Below, piece by piece: positions 35,859 to 36,912 of a stretch of 36,912 bases of DNA. The notes below the pieces were generated by a model. That model did no database searches. It was given only the letters and a program-made list of their open reading frames with translations, and had not been told where the DNA came from. This DNA comes from Defluviitaleaceae bacterium. Lineage in GTDB: Bacteria; Bacillota; Clostridia; Lachnospirales; UBA5962. Numbering within the stretch: the stretch's first letter is position 1; each line of letters begins with the position of its first letter. The translations under genes were made by a program, and so were the position numbers. The stretch lies in the NCBI GenBank assembly GCA_009787355.1, contig WRGD01000142.1, positions 1-36,912 on the forward strand, in the 5' to 3' direction.

Positions 35859-36815
35859 ATGGTATTAGAAATAGTAAAGTCATTTAATCTAGAACCTGTA
35901 TCTTTCAAAAAACATAAGTCTTATTTTTTATGTAACACAAAAAATAAGACTTATGTTTTAAAAAAAGTAGATTATGGATATAAAGATATAATTTTAGCAA
36001 ACAATATAAAAAGTTTTTTAGTAAAAAATAATTTTGAAAATATAGATGTTTTTTATAAAAATTATAAAAATATGCCATATCAAACTTATAATGAAAATAA
36101 TTATATACTAACAGATTTGATAGAAGATGAATGCATTAATTATAACAATGAAAAAATATTTTTAGAATTTATACAAACTTTGTCAAAAATGAATAATAAA
36201 TTGAAAAAAACATATCTTACAAGCAAAAGTTCGGAATGCTTAATTTTAAATTATTCAAATTCTTTAAAAAGAATTGTACAAATAAAAAAATATATACATA
36301 AACAGTCAAAAATTTCTGAATTTGATGTACTATTTTTAAAAAAAAATAATGAATACATTGAAGAAATACAAAATACAATAGAGTTTTTACAAAATACCAC
36401 TTATGAAAAACATAAAAAAATAGCTATAGAAAATAAATCTATAAGCCATAATAATTTAAAAAAAGAGTTTATTATACATAGTCAAAACAAAATATACATT
36501 ACATCTTTTTTTGAAACTACAAATAATTATCATTTTACAGACCTTGTATCTGCTATACTTAGCTATGTAGATAATTGTAAAAATCCAATATCTATAAGTA
36601 AGATATTAGATATTTATATAAAACACAACAATTTGGAAAATGAAGAGATAAAAATTATATACGCTATGCTTAATTACCCATATAAATTTATAAAAATTTG
36701 CAATAAATTTTATTCAAAAAAGATGAATTATGTACCTAATTATATTTTGAATAAATTTCAAAAAACAATAGAGAGAAAAGAATTTTTAAAAAATTATATA
36801 AAAAAAATTGAATAG
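35859..36815 (+). CDS. CotS/YsxE-like spore coat kinase homologue, degenerate
   Basis: 318 residues with the overall layout of the CotS/YsxE/YutH aminoglycoside-phosphotransferase-like coat proteins: an N-terminal lobe with TYVLKKVD (Lys of the ATP lobe), NYILTDLIE hinge, then a helical C-lobe. The catalytic loop reads ISHNNLKKEFII (about 195-206), where HxDxxxxN is expected, so the Asp is Asn and the second Asn is missing; the metal-binding DFD position is SFF. It is likely a pseudokinase. AAGGAG lies an unusually long 13 bases before ATG 35859. Veg, spoIIM and this gene together suggest a sporulating organism. Family call is moderate. Confidence 0.55.
   Translation: MVLEIVKSFNLEPVSFKKHKSYFLCNTKNKTYVLKKVDYGYKDIILANNIKSFLVKNNFENIDVFYKNYKNMPYQTYNENNYILTDLIEDECINYNNEKIFLEFIQTLSKMNNKLKKTYLTSKSSECLILNYSNSLKRIVQIKKYIHKQSKISEFDVLFLKKNNEYIEEIQNTIEFLQNTTYEKHKKIAIENKSISHNNLKKEFIIHSQNKIYITSFFETTNNYHFTDLVSAILSYVDNCKNPISISKILDIYIKHNNLENEEIKIIYAMLNYPYKFIKICNKFYSKKMNYVPNYILNKFQKTIERKEFLKNYIKKIE
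35909..35959 (+). repeat. Perfect 21-bp inverted repeat inside the CotS-like gene
   Basis: Arms at 35909-35929 and 35939-35959 are perfect reverse complements around a nine-base loop. They cover codons 17 to 34 of the CotS-like gene, starting 50 nt after its ATG. Confidence 0.9.
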
Positions 36816-36912
36816 ATATTAGACATGTCCAATAACTAACAAAATAAATAAAAATATTCGATAGAAAGAGAAAAAGGATATTAAAATAAATGATATTAAT
36901 AAATAACGAGGA
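36816..36912 (+). other. Intergenic region leading out of the window
   Basis: It contains ACATGTCCAAT (36823-36833), a variant of the shared upstream motif, and ends with AACGAGGA, which looks like a ribosome binding site for a gene starting just past the window. Confidence 0.4.

Overview
The window is very AT-rich, densely coded Firmicutes DNA. Low-GC codon use, strong AGGAGG-type ribosome binding sites, frequent TTG/GTG starts and a Gram-positive gene set (RNase J, IreB/RuvX/DUF1292, Veg, SpoIIM, a CotS-like protein) point to a sporulating or spore-descended Clostridia, probably in the Lachnospirales. A GlnRS and a Na+-type F-ATPase fit that group, but the lineage is an inference and no rRNA or tRNA gene was seen to test it. 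The first 96 bases are a pure (ATGGCA)16 array, so the left edge may be a contig end.

Layout. (1) 1-5415: a transport cassette with an MFS exporter, a one-piece ABC exporter, an N-terminally deleted COG4586-type ATPase and its two ABC-2 permeases. The same perfect palindrome precedes the MFS gene and the ABC genes. (2) 5478-6317: a stand-alone transaldolase-family gene with its own promoter and terminator. (3) 6362-7609 (-): an AI-2E-family permease. (4) 7688-15073: a probable eight-gene operon with one promoter and one strong terminator, encoding TsaC/Sua5, a YwlE-type phosphatase, Upp, a WecA/TagO-type transferase, a small membrane protein, a dipeptide epimerase, an alkaline-phosphatase-superfamily hydrolase and a UMF1-type MFS protein. 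(5) 15075-20837 (-): RNase J, DUF1292, RuvX and IreB from one promoter, then MtaB and GlnRS from another. (6) 21080-24135: a lone peptide-binding lipoprotein diverging from wecB. (7) 24167-31860: a complete F1Fo ATP synthase operon, atpIBEFHAGDC. (8) 31872-36815: a duplicated DUF1538 permease, a 620-bp non-coding gap, thiN, spoIIM, veg and a degenerate CotS-like kinase.

How the genes fit together. TsaC/Sua5 and MtaB are successive steps of ms2t6A37 tRNA modification. The WecA-type transferase and WecB both serve UDP-GlcNAc/ManNAc-dependent envelope glycan synthesis, and the dipeptide epimerase salvages murein peptides. The c subunit carries the Na+ ligand set, so the ATP synthase is predicted to run on sodium.

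The most unusual points are: an AtpA of 673 residues with about 170 extra C-terminal residues including a hydrophobic stretch; a c subunit that combines Na+ ligands with a disrupted helix-1 glycine ladder; a 13-bp motif (TGATACATGACCA) at the same 37-nt distance from the -10 box of two divergent genes and again upstream of thiN; paired palindromic operators in the exporter cassette; a deletion junction between two ABC genes; and a perfect 21-bp hairpin inside the 5' end of the last gene.
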